Assembly (NCBI GenBank): GCA_012839865.1
Contig: DUMO01000054.1
Location: 1-64,000 of the forward strand
Source: Clostridiaceae bacterium
Lineage (GTDB): Bacteria > Bacillota > Clostridia > CAYPLH01 > DUMO01
Length of the DNA: 64,000 bases
Direction: 5' to 3'
The first letter of the stretch is position 1, and every line of letters starts with the position of its first letter. Positions 35,108 to 44,747 of this stretch are shown here, piece after piece. Below the pieces are notes generated by a model. It did not search any database. It saw only the letters and a program-made list of their open reading frames with translations, and was not told the origin of the DNA. The translations under genes and the position numbers were made by a program.

Positions 35108-35851
35108 ATGAAAAGTCCGATTATTGAAGTTAAAAACCTGACAAAAAAATATGGTAAGTTCATTGCTCTCAACGATATCAATCTTGAGATTGAAAAAGGC
35201 GAAATATTCGGTCTTGTCGGCCCGAATGCGGCAGGCAAATCCACTTTCATTTCTATCCTTACAGGACTTATCAAGCCTACCGGTGGTGACATTTTTGTAA
35301 AGGGATTCAGTGTTTTGAAGAACAGTTCAAAAATCAAAAGCCTTCTGGGGTATGTTCCCCAGGATGTTGCCCTTTATCCCATGCTGTCAGGGCTTGACAA
35401 CCTAAACTTTTGGGCTGGCATATATGGCTTAAAGGGACAGGAGAAGAAGAAGAGAATCAATGATGTTCTTTCCATAGTTCAACTGGAAGACAGGGCAAGA
35501 CAAAAGGTGGATGAATATTCGGGCGGCATGAAACGCCGGTTGAACATTGCTGTGGCATTGATTCACAATCCTGAAATCATAATCATGGATGAGCCGGTTG
35601 TAGGGGTGGATGTCCTGTCCAAAAAATTCATCCTGGATGCCCTTAAAGATTTGAAAAAAAGTGGCCGCACCATTTTGATTACAAGCCATTATATAAATGA
35701 ACTGGCGGAGCTGTGTGACAGAATTGCGCTGCTGGACAGGGGCAGGATAAAAATGTCGGGCCAGGTTAAGGATATTTTAAAACACTATGGAACTGAAAAC
35801 CTTGAGGAAGTCATGATATCAGTCTTCGGGGGATATCATGATGAAGGGTAG
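35108..35851 (+). CDS. ABC exporter ATP-binding protein
   Basis: 247 aa ATPase of the ABC-2 exporter type. Walker A GPNAAGKST, signature YSGGMKRRL, Walker B IIMDEPVVGVD, switch His in TSHYINELAE. The frame is open from 34994; AGAGGT before the ATG at 35108 (MKSPIIEVKN) fixes the start. First gene of a four-gene unit with a membrane-anchored protein and two permeases. Confidence 0.9.
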   Translation: MKSPIIEVKNLTKKYGKFIALNDINLEIEKGEIFGLVGPNAAGKSTFISILTGLIKPTGGDIFVKGFSVLKNSSKIKSLLGYVPQDVALYPMLSGLDNLNFWAGIYGLKGQEKKKRINDVLSIVQLEDRARQKVDEYSGGMKRRLNIAVALIHNPEIIIMDEPVVGVDVLSKKFILDALKDLKKSGRTILITSHYINELAELCDRIALLDRGRIKMSGQVKDILKHYGTENLEEVMISVFGGYHDEG

Positions 35852-35901
35852 TTTATTTCTGAATTCTGGATAAATAACAGGGTAAACAGGAGAGAGCGGA
35901 T

Positions 35902-37575
35902 ATGAAAAAGAAAGTATTAATTATAATTGTTCTTGTTTTGGCTATAGCTGCCGGGGGAGCGGCTTTATTGCGGACCCTTTTGTATAAGCACCCGATGGAG
36001 CTTTATATTGAAGCTGAAGGAAACTACCTCAATTCTTACATAAATGAGTTGAAGAGTTTATATAAAAATTTCCATGAATACAGTTTGCCGTACCTGTCCG
36101 GAAAATACAATACCGAATATGAGATTTGGGCTGAAGTGAATCCCGAGGGGCTTCCCGGGGAGTTTCAGAACATGGTTTCCCTTTTGAAAAATTTAAGAAT
36201 CAAAGTAAACGCCAATACTGATATGGACCTGGAGGGAGGTTCGGTTCTGGCTTCCCTTTTAATAGGGAATACACCTTTAGCGGACATTCATGCCTATTAC
36301 GACCGTCGGAACCTGTATTTTTCGATACCTGTCATCATGCCTGATACATGGTTTAAAGTGGACAGGGAACATGTTGGTGAAGTTTACCAATTGGTATCTG
36401 AAAGATATGGCATTGAGTTTATAAGGCCCAAATCTGCACCTGCCAAAGCAGGCTTTCACAATGCCTTTTATTTTTCGGAAAGTGATATGGACAGTTTGGC
36501 AAGGGATTACGGTTCTTTCCTCAAATCCTTCCTGAAGGAAGATAATTTAAGTTATGGAAGTACAGCTTCCTACATTGTAAATGATGAAAAAGTAAATGTC
36601 AGGGAAGTGGTTATAAGGCTTAGCCCCGATGAGATTGGCGGGCTGGTGGGGCAGCTTGCAGACAAGCTTGCAAATGACGAAGCTTTTTTGAAAGTTACCT
36701 TTGGGAACCTTTCCTCACTCGTCAATTATCTGGATAACACAGGGATTTTGCAAGCTTTGAAGTTTGTTGATATAAATGACTATAAGAAAACCCTGAACGG
36801 GGCAAATGATCCTGAGACTTTGAAAAAAATGCTGCTTTGGTTCAAAGATGTTTCTTTTAAAGGCGATGCAACAATGAGTGTACTGATTGGACCTAATGGA
36901 AATATTTTAAACAGGACAATTGAAATGCCTGTCAGGATACCGGGCGGAAGTGAATATACCATAAAGCTTGTTTCCGGGAAAAGCAGCATTAAAGAGGAAG
37001 GCAACAGATTTTTTGAGGTCGAGGTTGCAAGCGGGAAGACCGTCAGGTTTGGGGTGAATGAAAGCACCAATAATGCAACCGGGCAGGATGGCCGGGAAAA
37101 AGTTATAAAATTTTGGTATGATGATGGCTTCGTTGAAGAAAACGGCATTATAGAGATAATCGACAATATTGATGAGCTTACGTTGGTGAAAAACAAACGC
37201 ATAAGCTATGAACTTTCAGGTATAGACAAAAGGACAGGCAAAGCTGAAAGCATTAAGGGCTCAATTGAGATTCAGAGGATTGAAAATGACAAGTACAAAA
37301 CCCGGGATGAAAATTTACGTATAACAGCTGACATTGATTTATTTTCAAGAAATCTTGATATTTCTGGACTAGGTTTGAATATTAAGAGCAAAGATACCTT
37401 TGGAATTGAAAAGATTGAACCCTTGGACATAGCCGGAAAAGAAATAATTGTCCTTGACGATTTGACGGAAGAAGGTATAAGCCAGCTTGAAGGCCGGGTT
37501 CTAATGTCCTTCGGCATGTTTTATCTCAAAAACAAGGAACTTTTGGACAGCATAACGGTTTTTTCGGGGCAATAG
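35902..37575 (+). CDS. membrane-anchored extracytoplasmic protein of exporter operon
   Basis: 557 aa with one N-terminal membrane segment (about residues 4-25) and a long hydrophilic remainder without cysteine clusters or known motifs. No lipobox. AGGAGAG precedes the ATG. It lies between the ATPase and the two permease genes, so it is likely an accessory protein of the exporter on the outer face. I do not recognise the family. Confidence 0.72.
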   Translation: MKKKVLIIIVLVLAIAAGGAALLRTLLYKHPMELYIEAEGNYLNSYINELKSLYKNFHEYSLPYLSGKYNTEYEIWAEVNPEGLPGEFQNMVSLLKNLRIKVNANTDMDLEGGSVLASLLIGNTPLADIHAYYDRRNLYFSIPVIMPDTWFKVDREHVGEVYQLVSERYGIEFIRPKSAPAKAGFHNAFYFSESDMDSLARDYGSFLKSFLKEDNLSYGSTASYIVNDEKVNVREVVIRLSPDEIGGLVGQLADKLANDEAFLKVTFGNLSSLVNYLDNTGILQALKFVDINDYKKTLNGANDPETLKKMLLWFKDVSFKGDATMSVLIGPNGNILNRTIEMPVRIPGGSEYTIKLVSGKSSIKEEGNRFFEVEVASGKTVRFGVNESTNNATGQDGREKVIKFWYDDGFVEENGIIEIIDNIDELTLVKNKRISYELSGIDKRTGKAESIKGSIEIQRIENDKYKTRDENLRITADIDLFSRNLDISGLGLNIKSKDTFGIEKIEPLDIAGKEIIVLDDLTEEGISQLEGRVLMSFGMFYLKNKELLDSITVFSGQ

Positions 37576-37718
37576 CTTTATGGCTGCATAACTTTGCTGC
37601 AAATTTATGATGCAAGTCACTTGGATGAAGGCTATCCTGACCGTAGATCAGGTTGCCGGACGGTAAAACAAGTTTTACCGGGGCAATAGTTTAGAAATAT
37701 AAGGAGCATATAGGGGCA
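37576..37718. repeat. hairpins inside the exporter operon
   Basis: The gap before the first permease holds two stem-loops: CCTGA/TCAGG at about 37635-37652 and GGTAAAAC/GTTTTACC at about 37662-37680. No T-run follows, so they may stabilise or process the transcript rather than end it. Confidence 0.45.
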
Positions 37719-38933
37719 ATGTCTGCTTTCGTTTCACTGTTTAAAAACGATCTGAAGCTTTTTATGAAGGACTGGAAGGCGGTACTGCTTTTAATCAGCC
37801 TGCCGGTTCTTTTCATCATGCTTTTTTCATACACTCTTTCGGGTTATATCAACGAAAATGAATTTATAGAGCCCTTTGACATTGCCATTGTGGACAACGA
37901 GAACACCACCCAGACAAGGATGCTTATACGACAGCTTGAGGAAATGGATATATTTCGTAAAATTCTGCTATTGACTGAGGATGCAGCAAAGGAAAAGCTT
38001 GAGGAAAACCTGATTTCATCAATAATCATAATCCCGGAGGATTTTACAACCAGTATATCCCAGGGAATAAACAAGCCAATTAAGGTTATCGGAAACAAGC
38101 TTGCACCTCTGGACTCATATATAGTCCGCAACCTGGTGCAGAGCGCCTGCAACATGGTGTCTTCCGGGCAGAGCGCAATTAATGCGATTTATTACTACAA
38201 CAAGGCGGCGGGGCTTCCAGAAAGTGAACTTATACAGGAATATAATGCTTCTACTGCTTCAATTCTCATGGATGCCCTGGCAAGGGGCAATATTTTCAAC
38301 CGGTATGAAATGGCGGCAGGGCTTGACTTGACGGCCTTTGAGTATTTCACAGCGGCACTGATGACGGTATTTTTAATGCTTGCGGGGCTGCCGGGGTTGA
38401 AAATGCTTGTGACCGAAAGAGATCTTGGGCTATTTGACAGGTTGAAGGTGTCCCCTGTGAAGACATGGCAGATCATAATTTCAAAGTTTCTTGTAACTTT
38501 CATTTTATCTGCGATACAATTTTCAGCGACGCTATTTATTACGCTTTTTGTGTTTAAAAACTATTGGGGCACCAATGTAAAAAACATTATTTTCATTTTT
38601 GCCGCGACGCTGTTTTCAGTGTCCTGCTGGTCAATGTTGGTTTCTTCAATATCACGCACCCCAAAGGCCGCCGACCTGATTGGCAGTCTGGGGATACTGC
38701 TTATGGCTATAATAGGGGGGAATATTTATCCCCTGTCTTCCATGCCTGAAATCATACAGTATTTAAGCAAATTTACCGTCAACCGCTGGGCCATGGAGGG
38801 ATTCATGGCAATATTTTCGGGAAATCCTGCTCTTAAGGTTGGCAACTATGTTCTTCCGCTTTTGTTGTTGGGTGTCTCCATGCTAAGCATTGCTTTTGTG
38901 ATATATTATGCCGGCAGGACTGTTAGGGAGTGA
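37719..38933 (+). CDS. ABC-2 type permease
   Basis: 404 aa. One N-terminal membrane segment (AVLLLISLPVLFIMLFSYT), a large extracytoplasmic domain (about 50-200), then five membrane segments, the NatB/YhaP-like ABC-2 layout. The usual ERDLGLFDRLKVSPV stretch precedes the second half. It overlaps none but is followed five bases later by a paralogous permease, so the exporter is a heterodimer. Confidence 0.88.
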   Translation: MSAFVSLFKNDLKLFMKDWKAVLLLISLPVLFIMLFSYTLSGYINENEFIEPFDIAIVDNENTTQTRMLIRQLEEMDIFRKILLLTEDAAKEKLEENLISSIIIIPEDFTTSISQGINKPIKVIGNKLAPLDSYIVRNLVQSACNMVSSGQSAINAIYYYNKAAGLPESELIQEYNASTASILMDALARGNIFNRYEMAAGLDLTAFEYFTAALMTVFLMLAGLPGLKMLVTERDLGLFDRLKVSPVKTWQIIISKFLVTFILSAIQFSATLFITLFVFKNYWGTNVKNIIFIFAATLFSVSCWSMLVSSISRTPKAADLIGSLGILLMAIIGGNIYPLSSMPEIIQYLSKFTVNRWAMEGFMAIFSGNPALKVGNYVLPLLLLGVSMLSIAFVIYYAGRTVRE

Positions 38934-38937
38934 TTCT

Positions 38938-40155
38938 GTGACGCTTTTGACCGCTGTGTTTTACAAACTGAAAATGATGATAAGTGACAAGATTTTCTTT
39001 ATTTCAATGATTGTCCTTCCTGTTTTTATTATTCTGGCAACAGGATATGCCTTAAGGCATGAAAAGCTTGGAACAATACCCGTTATTATAGTGGATGAGG
39101 ATGTTTCGGCAGACTCCATGCTTTTGATAGACAGGTTAAAAGACAAAGAAGGTATTGAACTTGAAATTTCTGACAGAAGTACGGCATCCCAAAAGCTAAG
39201 ACAAAACAAAGTGGAAGCGGTATTCGTTATTAGAGAAGGTTTTTCAAAAGAACTTCAAAAAAATAACTATACGGGGCTTATTGATTTTATCAAATCACCG
39301 GCATCGTACTCTTCCGATTATGTTTCAGAAATCATTGCAGGAGAAGTCCTCAGAATTTATTCAAGCTATGTGGCTGCCGGAAAGGTTGTCTTAAAATATA
39401 ACCAGATTGGCAAAACCACCGGAGAAGACCTTTTTAACGAAGTACGGAATTTTACAGATACTTTCTGGGAGCCTGAGCCCCTGATGAAAATGGAGTATTA
39501 TGAGCTGTCCGGGAAGGAGTATGACAGGGAAGCTTTCTACATGCCCGCCGCAACAGCCACCTCCGCCGGGATAATTATGGTTTTTATCATGCTGTACATA
39601 CTTTTTTGCAGCGGGTGGCTTGTTGAAGAAAGGACAAACGGGACCCTTAAAAGGCTGGTTGCAGGTGCCAATGCCTTGCTCCTTACTTATGGTGCAAACA
39701 TTATATCCATGTTTATTTCCGGAATGCTTCAGATTTTCATTTTTGCCTGCACCATAAAATTGGTTTTCGGAGTAGTGCTGTTTACGGGCATCCTGTCATA
39801 TATGGTTATGGCGGCATACCTTTTGTCGGTTATATCCATCAGCATGCTGATGTCCTCTGTTTTCAGGACTTCAGCCCAGCTGCAATCCGCAGCCCCTGCC
39901 TTTGCACTTATTACTGGATTTCTGGGCGGGTGTTTCTGGAATTTTGTAAACATTCCTGAAAACATGAAAGCCCTTGCCGCCCTCACACCCCAGGGATGGG
40001 CGCTTTCCGCAATAAACAGGCTTATTGCCAATCCTGATGCAGCCTTAGGAATACAATTGGAATTGATGGTGCTGTTAATTATTCCATTGATTTTACTTCC
40101 ATTAAGTTATATTATTATAAGGACAGGCATGAGGTTTGAGAAAATCAATGCCTGA
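38938..40155 (+). CDS. ABC-2 type permease, second subunit
   Basis: About 405 aa with the same layout as its neighbour: one N-terminal segment, an extracytoplasmic domain, then about five segments; ERTNGTLKRLVAGAN is the counterpart of the conserved loop. I start at the GTG at 38938, seven bases after GGGAG, rather than at an ATG that overlaps the previous gene. The substrate of the exporter is unknown. Confidence 0.87.
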   Translation: MTLLTAVFYKLKMMISDKIFFISMIVLPVFIILATGYALRHEKLGTIPVIIVDEDVSADSMLLIDRLKDKEGIELEISDRSTASQKLRQNKVEAVFVIREGFSKELQKNNYTGLIDFIKSPASYSSDYVSEIIAGEVLRIYSSYVAAGKVVLKYNQIGKTTGEDLFNEVRNFTDTFWEPEPLMKMEYYELSGKEYDREAFYMPAATATSAGIIMVFIMLYILFCSGWLVEERTNGTLKRLVAGANALLLTYGANIISMFISGMLQIFIFACTIKLVFGVVLFTGILSYMVMAAYLLSVISISMLMSSVFRTSAQLQSAAPAFALITGFLGGCFWNFVNIPENMKALAALTPQGWALSAINRLIANPDAALGIQLELMVLLIIPLILLPLSYIIIRTGMRFEKINA

Positions 40156-40296
40156 CAAATATTTGCAGCAACTAACAACCATACAGCAAATTTAAGATTT
40201 GACATATAATATACAAAGGATTTGCCCTATGAGGGTGCTTGTGCAGTACAAGAGAAGGAGATACAAAAAATACGCTGAATATGGAAAAGACGAGGT

Positions 40297-40971
40297 GTGC
40301 TTAAGATACTGATGAAGCTTATTGATGTTTTACTTTTGCCAAAGAAACTTTTTGCCAACCTGAGCGATAAAAAATGGACCCTCTATTTAGGCATTTTTTT
40401 TGTAGGGGCAGTTGATATTTATGTGTATATATACGAAAATTATAAAGTCTTGTTTCTGGACAAATCCACAGCCGGTTTAATTTCGGTACTGGCAGCCGCT
40501 TTGATAATGCTGGTTGTAGTTGGAGTTTTGGACGTATTTTTGTTTTCGTATCCGATTTATGATTTTTGCGAATTTCTTAAAAAGAAATTTTCAAAGGATG
40601 ACAGTGAAAGGGATGGAATTTTCCCGGATTCGGGCAATGCGTCGGTAATAAAAGTCATGAAGGTTTATATTATTGCGCATATACCAATATTGCCGCTTGG
40701 ACTGTTTTCCAACTATATTTATTTCAAAATATCACCTGAGGAACTTACCCCCATGATTATCATGTTTCTTATAATAATTTATGGGATTATTCAGATATGG
40801 TTCAACGGCATCATTGCCTACGGAGTAAGTACTATGTATAATGCCAGATTTGATTTTTCCATTGTTTTGTTTTTGACTATTTTTGTATGGTCGTACCTTG
40901 AAGGCATTGCAATTGAATATATAATAAACAACTGGCTTTTAAAGCTGATATTACAATTTTCGGGTGTCTGA
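40297..40971 (+). CDS. Yip1-like membrane protein
   Basis: 224 aa with about five hydrophobic segments and the general look of the Yip1/YIP1 family (N-terminal LLLPKKLFANL, then membrane segments). The start is unclear: GTG at 40297 is close to the ribosome site, and ATG at 40312 is possible. Follows the exporter permease by about 140 bases and may be part of that unit. Confidence 0.65.
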   Translation: MLKILMKLIDVLLLPKKLFANLSDKKWTLYLGIFFVGAVDIYVYIYENYKVLFLDKSTAGLISVLAAALIMLVVVGVLDVFLFSYPIYDFCEFLKKKFSKDDSERDGIFPDSGNASVIKVMKVYIIAHIPILPLGLFSNYIYFKISPEELTPMIIMFLIIIYGIIQIWFNGIIAYGVSTMYNARFDFSIVLFLTIFVWSYLEGIAIEYIINNWLLKLILQFSGV

Positions 40972-41126
40972 CATGAGCAGTTCCGTGTCATTTTTCCTAT
41001 ACCCTTAAGGTATGGGGCTGTCAACTGCTGCACCCACATAAATAACAAAACGTCACCTGTCATACCAGTGAACGAACTATCCAAACCCAGAAACGCCTGG
41101 CCTCAAAATTACCATTTTGGGCGCCC

Positions 41127-41155
41127 TTGACTAATATTATGGCCTGTGCTAGTAT
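41127..41155 (+). promoter_or_regulatory. promoter of tRNA-Arg
   Basis: TTGACT (41127-41132), 17-bp spacer, TAGTAT (41150-41155), 31 bases before the tRNA. Confidence 0.75.
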
Positions 41156-41185
41156 TATCTTACGATTTAAGTTTATATAAGCTTT

Positions 41186-41260
41186 GTCCCAGTGGCCTAA
41201 TGGATAAGGTAGTGGATTCCGGTTCCACTGATGCGGGTTCGATTCCTGCCTGGGACGCCA
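41186..41260 (+). tRNA. tRNA-Arg (CCG)
   Basis: Acceptor GTCCCAG/CTGGGAC with encoded GCCA, T-loop GGTTCGATTCC. Anticodon loop TTCCGGT gives CCG at 41219-41221. Confidence 0.95.
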
Positions 41261-41271
41261 GGATAATTAAC

Positions 41272-41303
41272 AAAAGTGCGGTATTTTATTACCGCACTTT
41301 TGT
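41272..41303 (+). terminator. terminator after tRNA-Arg
   Basis: AAAAGTGCGGTA and TACCGCACTTTT form a 12-bp stem, followed by TG and more T. Because the arms carry A- and T-runs it may work in both directions. Confidence 0.85.
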
Positions 41304-41392
41304 TATGCACAAGTTGTTTAATCGCTGTTACCGGATTGCGGCTTATAAGCCGCTTTTTCATATAAGGTTCAGATCTGCTTTCCGCCCCGCAA

Positions 41393-41959
41393 TTATTTTT
41401 CTGTTCTTATTGACGAGGTGAGCAATCTTTCTATTCTATCGGTAGCGCCTTCAAAATTATAGAAAAATGGGCTGTAATTTCTGTCAAGGACCAAAAGATA
41501 AGGCTCCTCGTTCATAGGGAAAATGACAAACACTTCGTTAACCTGGGTTATCCCGTAATCGTTAAGCAGAGCATGCTGCACTTTTGCCGGAGGGTCTATG
41601 GGTATTTTAATAATGTAACCTTTATCAGGAAAGGCATTGACTTTCACATACAGGTTTTTTAAATTGTTCAGGTATGAAATGGCAAGGCTTTTTATATCAG
41701 GTGTTACTGCTGATGTTTTTACCACCTCACCTTTAACAATGTCAAATATCTCAATGTTTTTCTGAATGTTACCCGAAGAGGCCAGGAACCTGACAAAGCT
41801 GCTGTTGTCAAGGTTTGCATTGCAGGATATGGCTTTCCGGTCTTCCCTGGAACCCGAACCTGTTAATAAATATATTAAAACCGCCAAAAAAAGGGCAACT
41901 GCAAAAATCAACAAGACGGCAACTCTTATCTGCTTCCGGCTTATGGTAATTATAAACAT
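41393..41959 (-). CDS. hypothetical anchored or secreted protein
   Basis: 188 aa with an N-terminal membrane segment (about residues 13-35, VAVLLIFAVALFLAVLIYLL) and a soluble remainder; unknown family. The ATG at 41959 follows GGGGTG, eight bases upstream, and this ribosome site lies inside the hairpin at 41961-42002. Transcription probably reads through from the citrate-synthase-type gene. Confidence 0.65.
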   Translation of the reverse strand: MFIITISRKQIRVAVLLIFAVALFLAVLIYLLTGSGSREDRKAISCNANLDNSSFVRFLASSGNIQKNIEIFDIVKGEVVKTSAVTPDIKSLAISYLNNLKNLYVKVNAFPDKGYIIKIPIDPPAKVQHALLNDYGITQVNEVFVIFPMNEEPYLLVLDRNYSPFFYNFEGATDRIERLLTSSIRTEK

Positions 41960-41960
41960 A

Positions 41961-42002
41961 AAAACACACCCCATAAAGATATATGAAACGGGTGTGTTTT
42001 TT
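41961..42002 (-). terminator. terminator hairpin containing a ribosome site
   Basis: On the minus strand AAAACACACCC pairs with GGGGTGTGTTTT, followed by T5 and then the ATG of the next gene. It is a plausible terminator for the gene at 42087-43472 and also hides the GGGGTG ribosome site of the next gene. The complementary run of T means it could also act on the plus strand. Confidence 0.65.
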
Positions 42003-42086
42003 ATTACATGAAATTTCTATTAGCTTTTTAAGAGTTTCACATACTTGTTCTTATTCTGAAATCGCAACAAAAAAGATAATTGTTTA

Positions 42087-43472
42087 TCAATAACCAGCTT
42101 TCTTTTCAAACCTGCCAGGGGCTTGTTTTTCAATTATTTCCTCCAACTCTTCGTCGGTAATGGATACAATACGTCCACCCTCAAATTCAGAATCAACCCA
42201 TTCCTTGATTGCAGCCACAAGAGGATCTTTTTTATCAACCTTGGATTCATCATCCAGTTCATAATATGTATTGATCCAATGTGCTATTCCTGCCAGTCCT
42301 GAAAGGTTTGTAATGGCAACCTTCGGCGGACGTTTAAGAATTTTGGTAGTGTCGAATATATTGTATATTTCCTCATCCTTTAACAGACCGTCAGCATGAA
42401 CACCTGCCCTGGTGACATTGAAGTTTTTGCCCACAAAAGGTGTCATGGGAGGTATTTCATAACCTATTTCCTCTTCGAAATATTCTGCAATTTCAGTTAT
42501 AACTGTTGTATCCATTCCGTTTGTGGTTCCCCTGAGGCTTGCATATTCAAAGACCATGGCTTCTGTCGGAACGTTGCCTGTACGCTCTCCTATTCCCAGC
42601 AGTGAGCAGTTGACGGCTGAAGCACCGTAAAGCCATGCTGTAGTGGCATTGACGACACCCTTGTAAAAATCGTTATGGCCATGCCATTCAAGCTGTTCAG
42701 CAGGAACGTCAGAGTAATGCCTGAGCCCGTAAATAATTCCCGGCACGCTTCTTGGCAGTGCAACACCGGGATATGGAACACCATAACCCATAGTATCACA
42801 AGCACGAATTTTTATCGGAATATTGGCTTCCCTGGACAAAGCCATAAGGTCGTTTACAAAGGGAACAACAAACCCATAGAAGTCGGCTCTTGTCAAGTCT
42901 TCCAGATGGCATCTTGGTTTTATCCCATAAGACAGGGCTTCCTTAACAACCGAAAGGTAATGGTCGTGGGCCTGCTTACGGGTAATGTTAAGTTTCTTGA
43001 AAATATGGTAGTCTGAGCAGCTTACCAGAATGCCTGTTTCGTCAATGCCAATTTCCTTAACCAGTTGGAAATCGCTTTTGGTGGCGCGTATCCAAGTGGT
43101 CACTTCAGGATATCTGTAGCCTTTTTCCTTACACTTGTATAAGGCGTTCCTGTCCTTTTTGCTGTAAATGAAGAATTCTGTCTGGCGGATGACTCCATTT
43201 TCCCCGCCAAGCCTGTGAAGCATATCATACAAGTCAACTATTTGTTTTTCTGTATAAGGCACCCGGGATTGCTGGCCATCCCGAAATGTAGTATCTGTAA
43301 TCCAGATTTCATCAGGAACACTCATAGGCACCCTGCGATGGTTGAATGGAACTTTTGGCACCTCACTGTAAGGATAAAGGTCCCTATATAAATTTGGGTT
43401 TTTTATGTCCTGAAGACTGTATTTGTAAGCTTTTTGCTCCAAAGTGTTTGACTTCTTGCTGAATTCCAGCAT
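42087..43472 (-). CDS. (Re)-citrate synthase-type HMGL-like enzyme
   Basis: 461 aa, homocitrate/isopropylmalate synthase superfamily (DRE-TIM). The catalytic DTTFRDGQQS is at residues 60-69 and the metal histidines in EWHGHNDFYKG. Length and an N-terminal extension match the (Re)-citrate synthase of Clostridium kluyveri and its homologues, which make citrate from oxaloacetate and acetyl-CoA in anaerobes without a normal citrate synthase. Homocitrate synthase is the alternative. Ribosome site AGGGGG precedes the ATG. A near-perfect palindrome overlaps the promoter. Confidence 0.78.
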   Translation of the reverse strand: MLEFSKKSNTLEQKAYKYSLQDIKNPNLYRDLYPYSEVPKVPFNHRRVPMSVPDEIWITDTTFRDGQQSRVPYTEKQIVDLYDMLHRLGGENGVIRQTEFFIYSKKDRNALYKCKEKGYRYPEVTTWIRATKSDFQLVKEIGIDETGILVSCSDYHIFKKLNITRKQAHDHYLSVVKEALSYGIKPRCHLEDLTRADFYGFVVPFVNDLMALSREANIPIKIRACDTMGYGVPYPGVALPRSVPGIIYGLRHYSDVPAEQLEWHGHNDFYKGVVNATTAWLYGASAVNCSLLGIGERTGNVPTEAMVFEYASLRGTTNGMDTTVITEIAEYFEEEIGYEIPPMTPFVGKNFNVTRAGVHADGLLKDEEIYNIFDTTKILKRPPKVAITNLSGLAGIAHWINTYYELDDESKVDKKDPLVAAIKEWVDSEFEGGRIVSITDEELEEIIEKQAPGRFEKKAGY

Positions 43473-43632
43473 ATTTCATACCCCCTAAAAAATAAACAGC
43501 AGTGTATGGTGTTATTAAATTATGCGCCTATATGTAACTTTAGATATAATATTTATTAATTAATTTAAACCGGACCGGATTTTTGAATACTTGAAACAGC
43601 TCAAAAATGGACCTTGCACCATACGTGCATTA

Positions 43633-43658
43633 TTGTATAATTGTATACAATTGTACAA
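43633..43658. promoter_or_regulatory. 26-bp palindromic operator
   Basis: A 26-bp sequence equal to its own complement except at one base pair, with a core of TTGTATACAA. It covers the spacer and -10 of the promoter for the citrate-synthase-type gene, so it should repress. The core resembles GntR-family sites, which is a guess. Confidence 0.7.
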
Positions 43659-43668
43659 GGTGAGTCAA
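43640..43668 (-). promoter_or_regulatory. promoter of the citrate-synthase-type gene
   Basis: Minus-strand TTGACT (43668-43663), 17-bp spacer, TACAAT (43645-43640). Predicted start near 43633 gives a 160-nt leader. Confidence 0.72.
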
Positions 43669-43781
43669 TATTTTTTGAATAACTTTTTTTACACCTGCCT
43701 TTTTAGCGGTGATGTTCTGTGGTATCATTATTGATATCTGAAAAGCTCACTTTGGAATGCGGAGGATGACGAGTTTTAAAC

Positions 43782-44747
43782 ATGCAAATCGGCAGTGTAA
43801 CTATTGACAACAGAGTGTTTCTTGCCCCTATGGCAGGGGTGACCGACATGCCCTTCAGGGTGCTGTGCAAAGAACAGGGGGCAGGGCTTGTTTATACCGA
43901 AATGGTAAGTGCAAAGGGAATGCATTACAACAGCGAGAGGACCTATAGGATAGCTGAAATAAATCCGGAGGAGAAGCCCTGTGCAATACAGATTTTCGGT
44001 TCAGACCCGGGAATCATGGCGGAAATTGCAGCAGAACTTAACAACTCTGAAGCTGATATAATTGATATAAATATGGGTTGTCCCACTCCCAAAATCACAA
44101 AAAACGGCGAAGGCAGCGCATTAATGAAAACCCCGGACCTTGCCGGGAAAATTGTGAAATCAGTTGTAAATGCTACTTCGAAACCTGTTACGGTAAAAAT
44201 CAGAATGGGTTGGGATGAAGAGAATATAAACGCTGTTGAAATCGGAAATATTGCCGAGGAAAACGGAGCAAGGGCGGTAACAATACACGGGCGCACCCGA
44301 CAGCAATTTTACAGCGGAAAGGCAGATTGGAGCATTATCAAAAAACTGAAGCAGGCCCTTTCAATTCCGGTTATTGGAAACGGAGATATTTTCAGCCCTG
44401 AGGACGCAGCAAGGATGTTTAATGAAACCGGGTGTGATGCTGTAATGATTGGCAGGGGTGCAAGGGGGAATCCATGGATATTTAAGAGAACCCTTCATTT
44501 TTTGAATACCGGTGTTCTTTTGCCTGAACCTTCCTTTGAAGAAAAAATCAAAACAATCATCCGGCATATGGAGATGCTGATTGATTCTACAGATGAACGG
44601 TTCGGTGTGCTGGAAATGCGAAAGCATATTGCATGGTACCTTAAGGGAATGAGAAATTCATCCTATGTAAAGGACAGGATTTTCAAATTGACAAACAAGG
44701 ATGATATAACAGCTGTCCTCAATGATTATGCGGAAAGTTTAAGATAA
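43782..44747 (+). CDS. dus: tRNA-dihydrouridine synthase
   Basis: 321 aa FMN-dependent enzyme reducing uridines in tRNA D-loops. DusB-like features: LAPMAGVTDMPFR at the N-terminus, DINMGCPTPKI with the catalytic Cys, VTIHGRTRQQ and PVIGNGDI, all of the TIM barrel. The GGAGG upstream is 16 bases from the ATG, farther than usual, but no alternative start fits. Monocistronic, divergent from the citrate-synthase gene. Confidence 0.93.
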   Translation: MQIGSVTIDNRVFLAPMAGVTDMPFRVLCKEQGAGLVYTEMVSAKGMHYNSERTYRIAEINPEEKPCAIQIFGSDPGIMAEIAAELNNSEADIIDINMGCPTPKITKNGEGSALMKTPDLAGKIVKSVVNATSKPVTVKIRMGWDEENINAVEIGNIAEENGARAVTIHGRTRQQFYSGKADWSIIKKLKQALSIPVIGNGDIFSPEDAARMFNETGCDAVMIGRGARGNPWIFKRTLHFLNTGVLLPEPSFEEKIKTIIRHMEMLIDSTDERFGVLEMRKHIAWYLKGMRNSSYVKDRIFKLTNKDDITAVLNDYAESLR

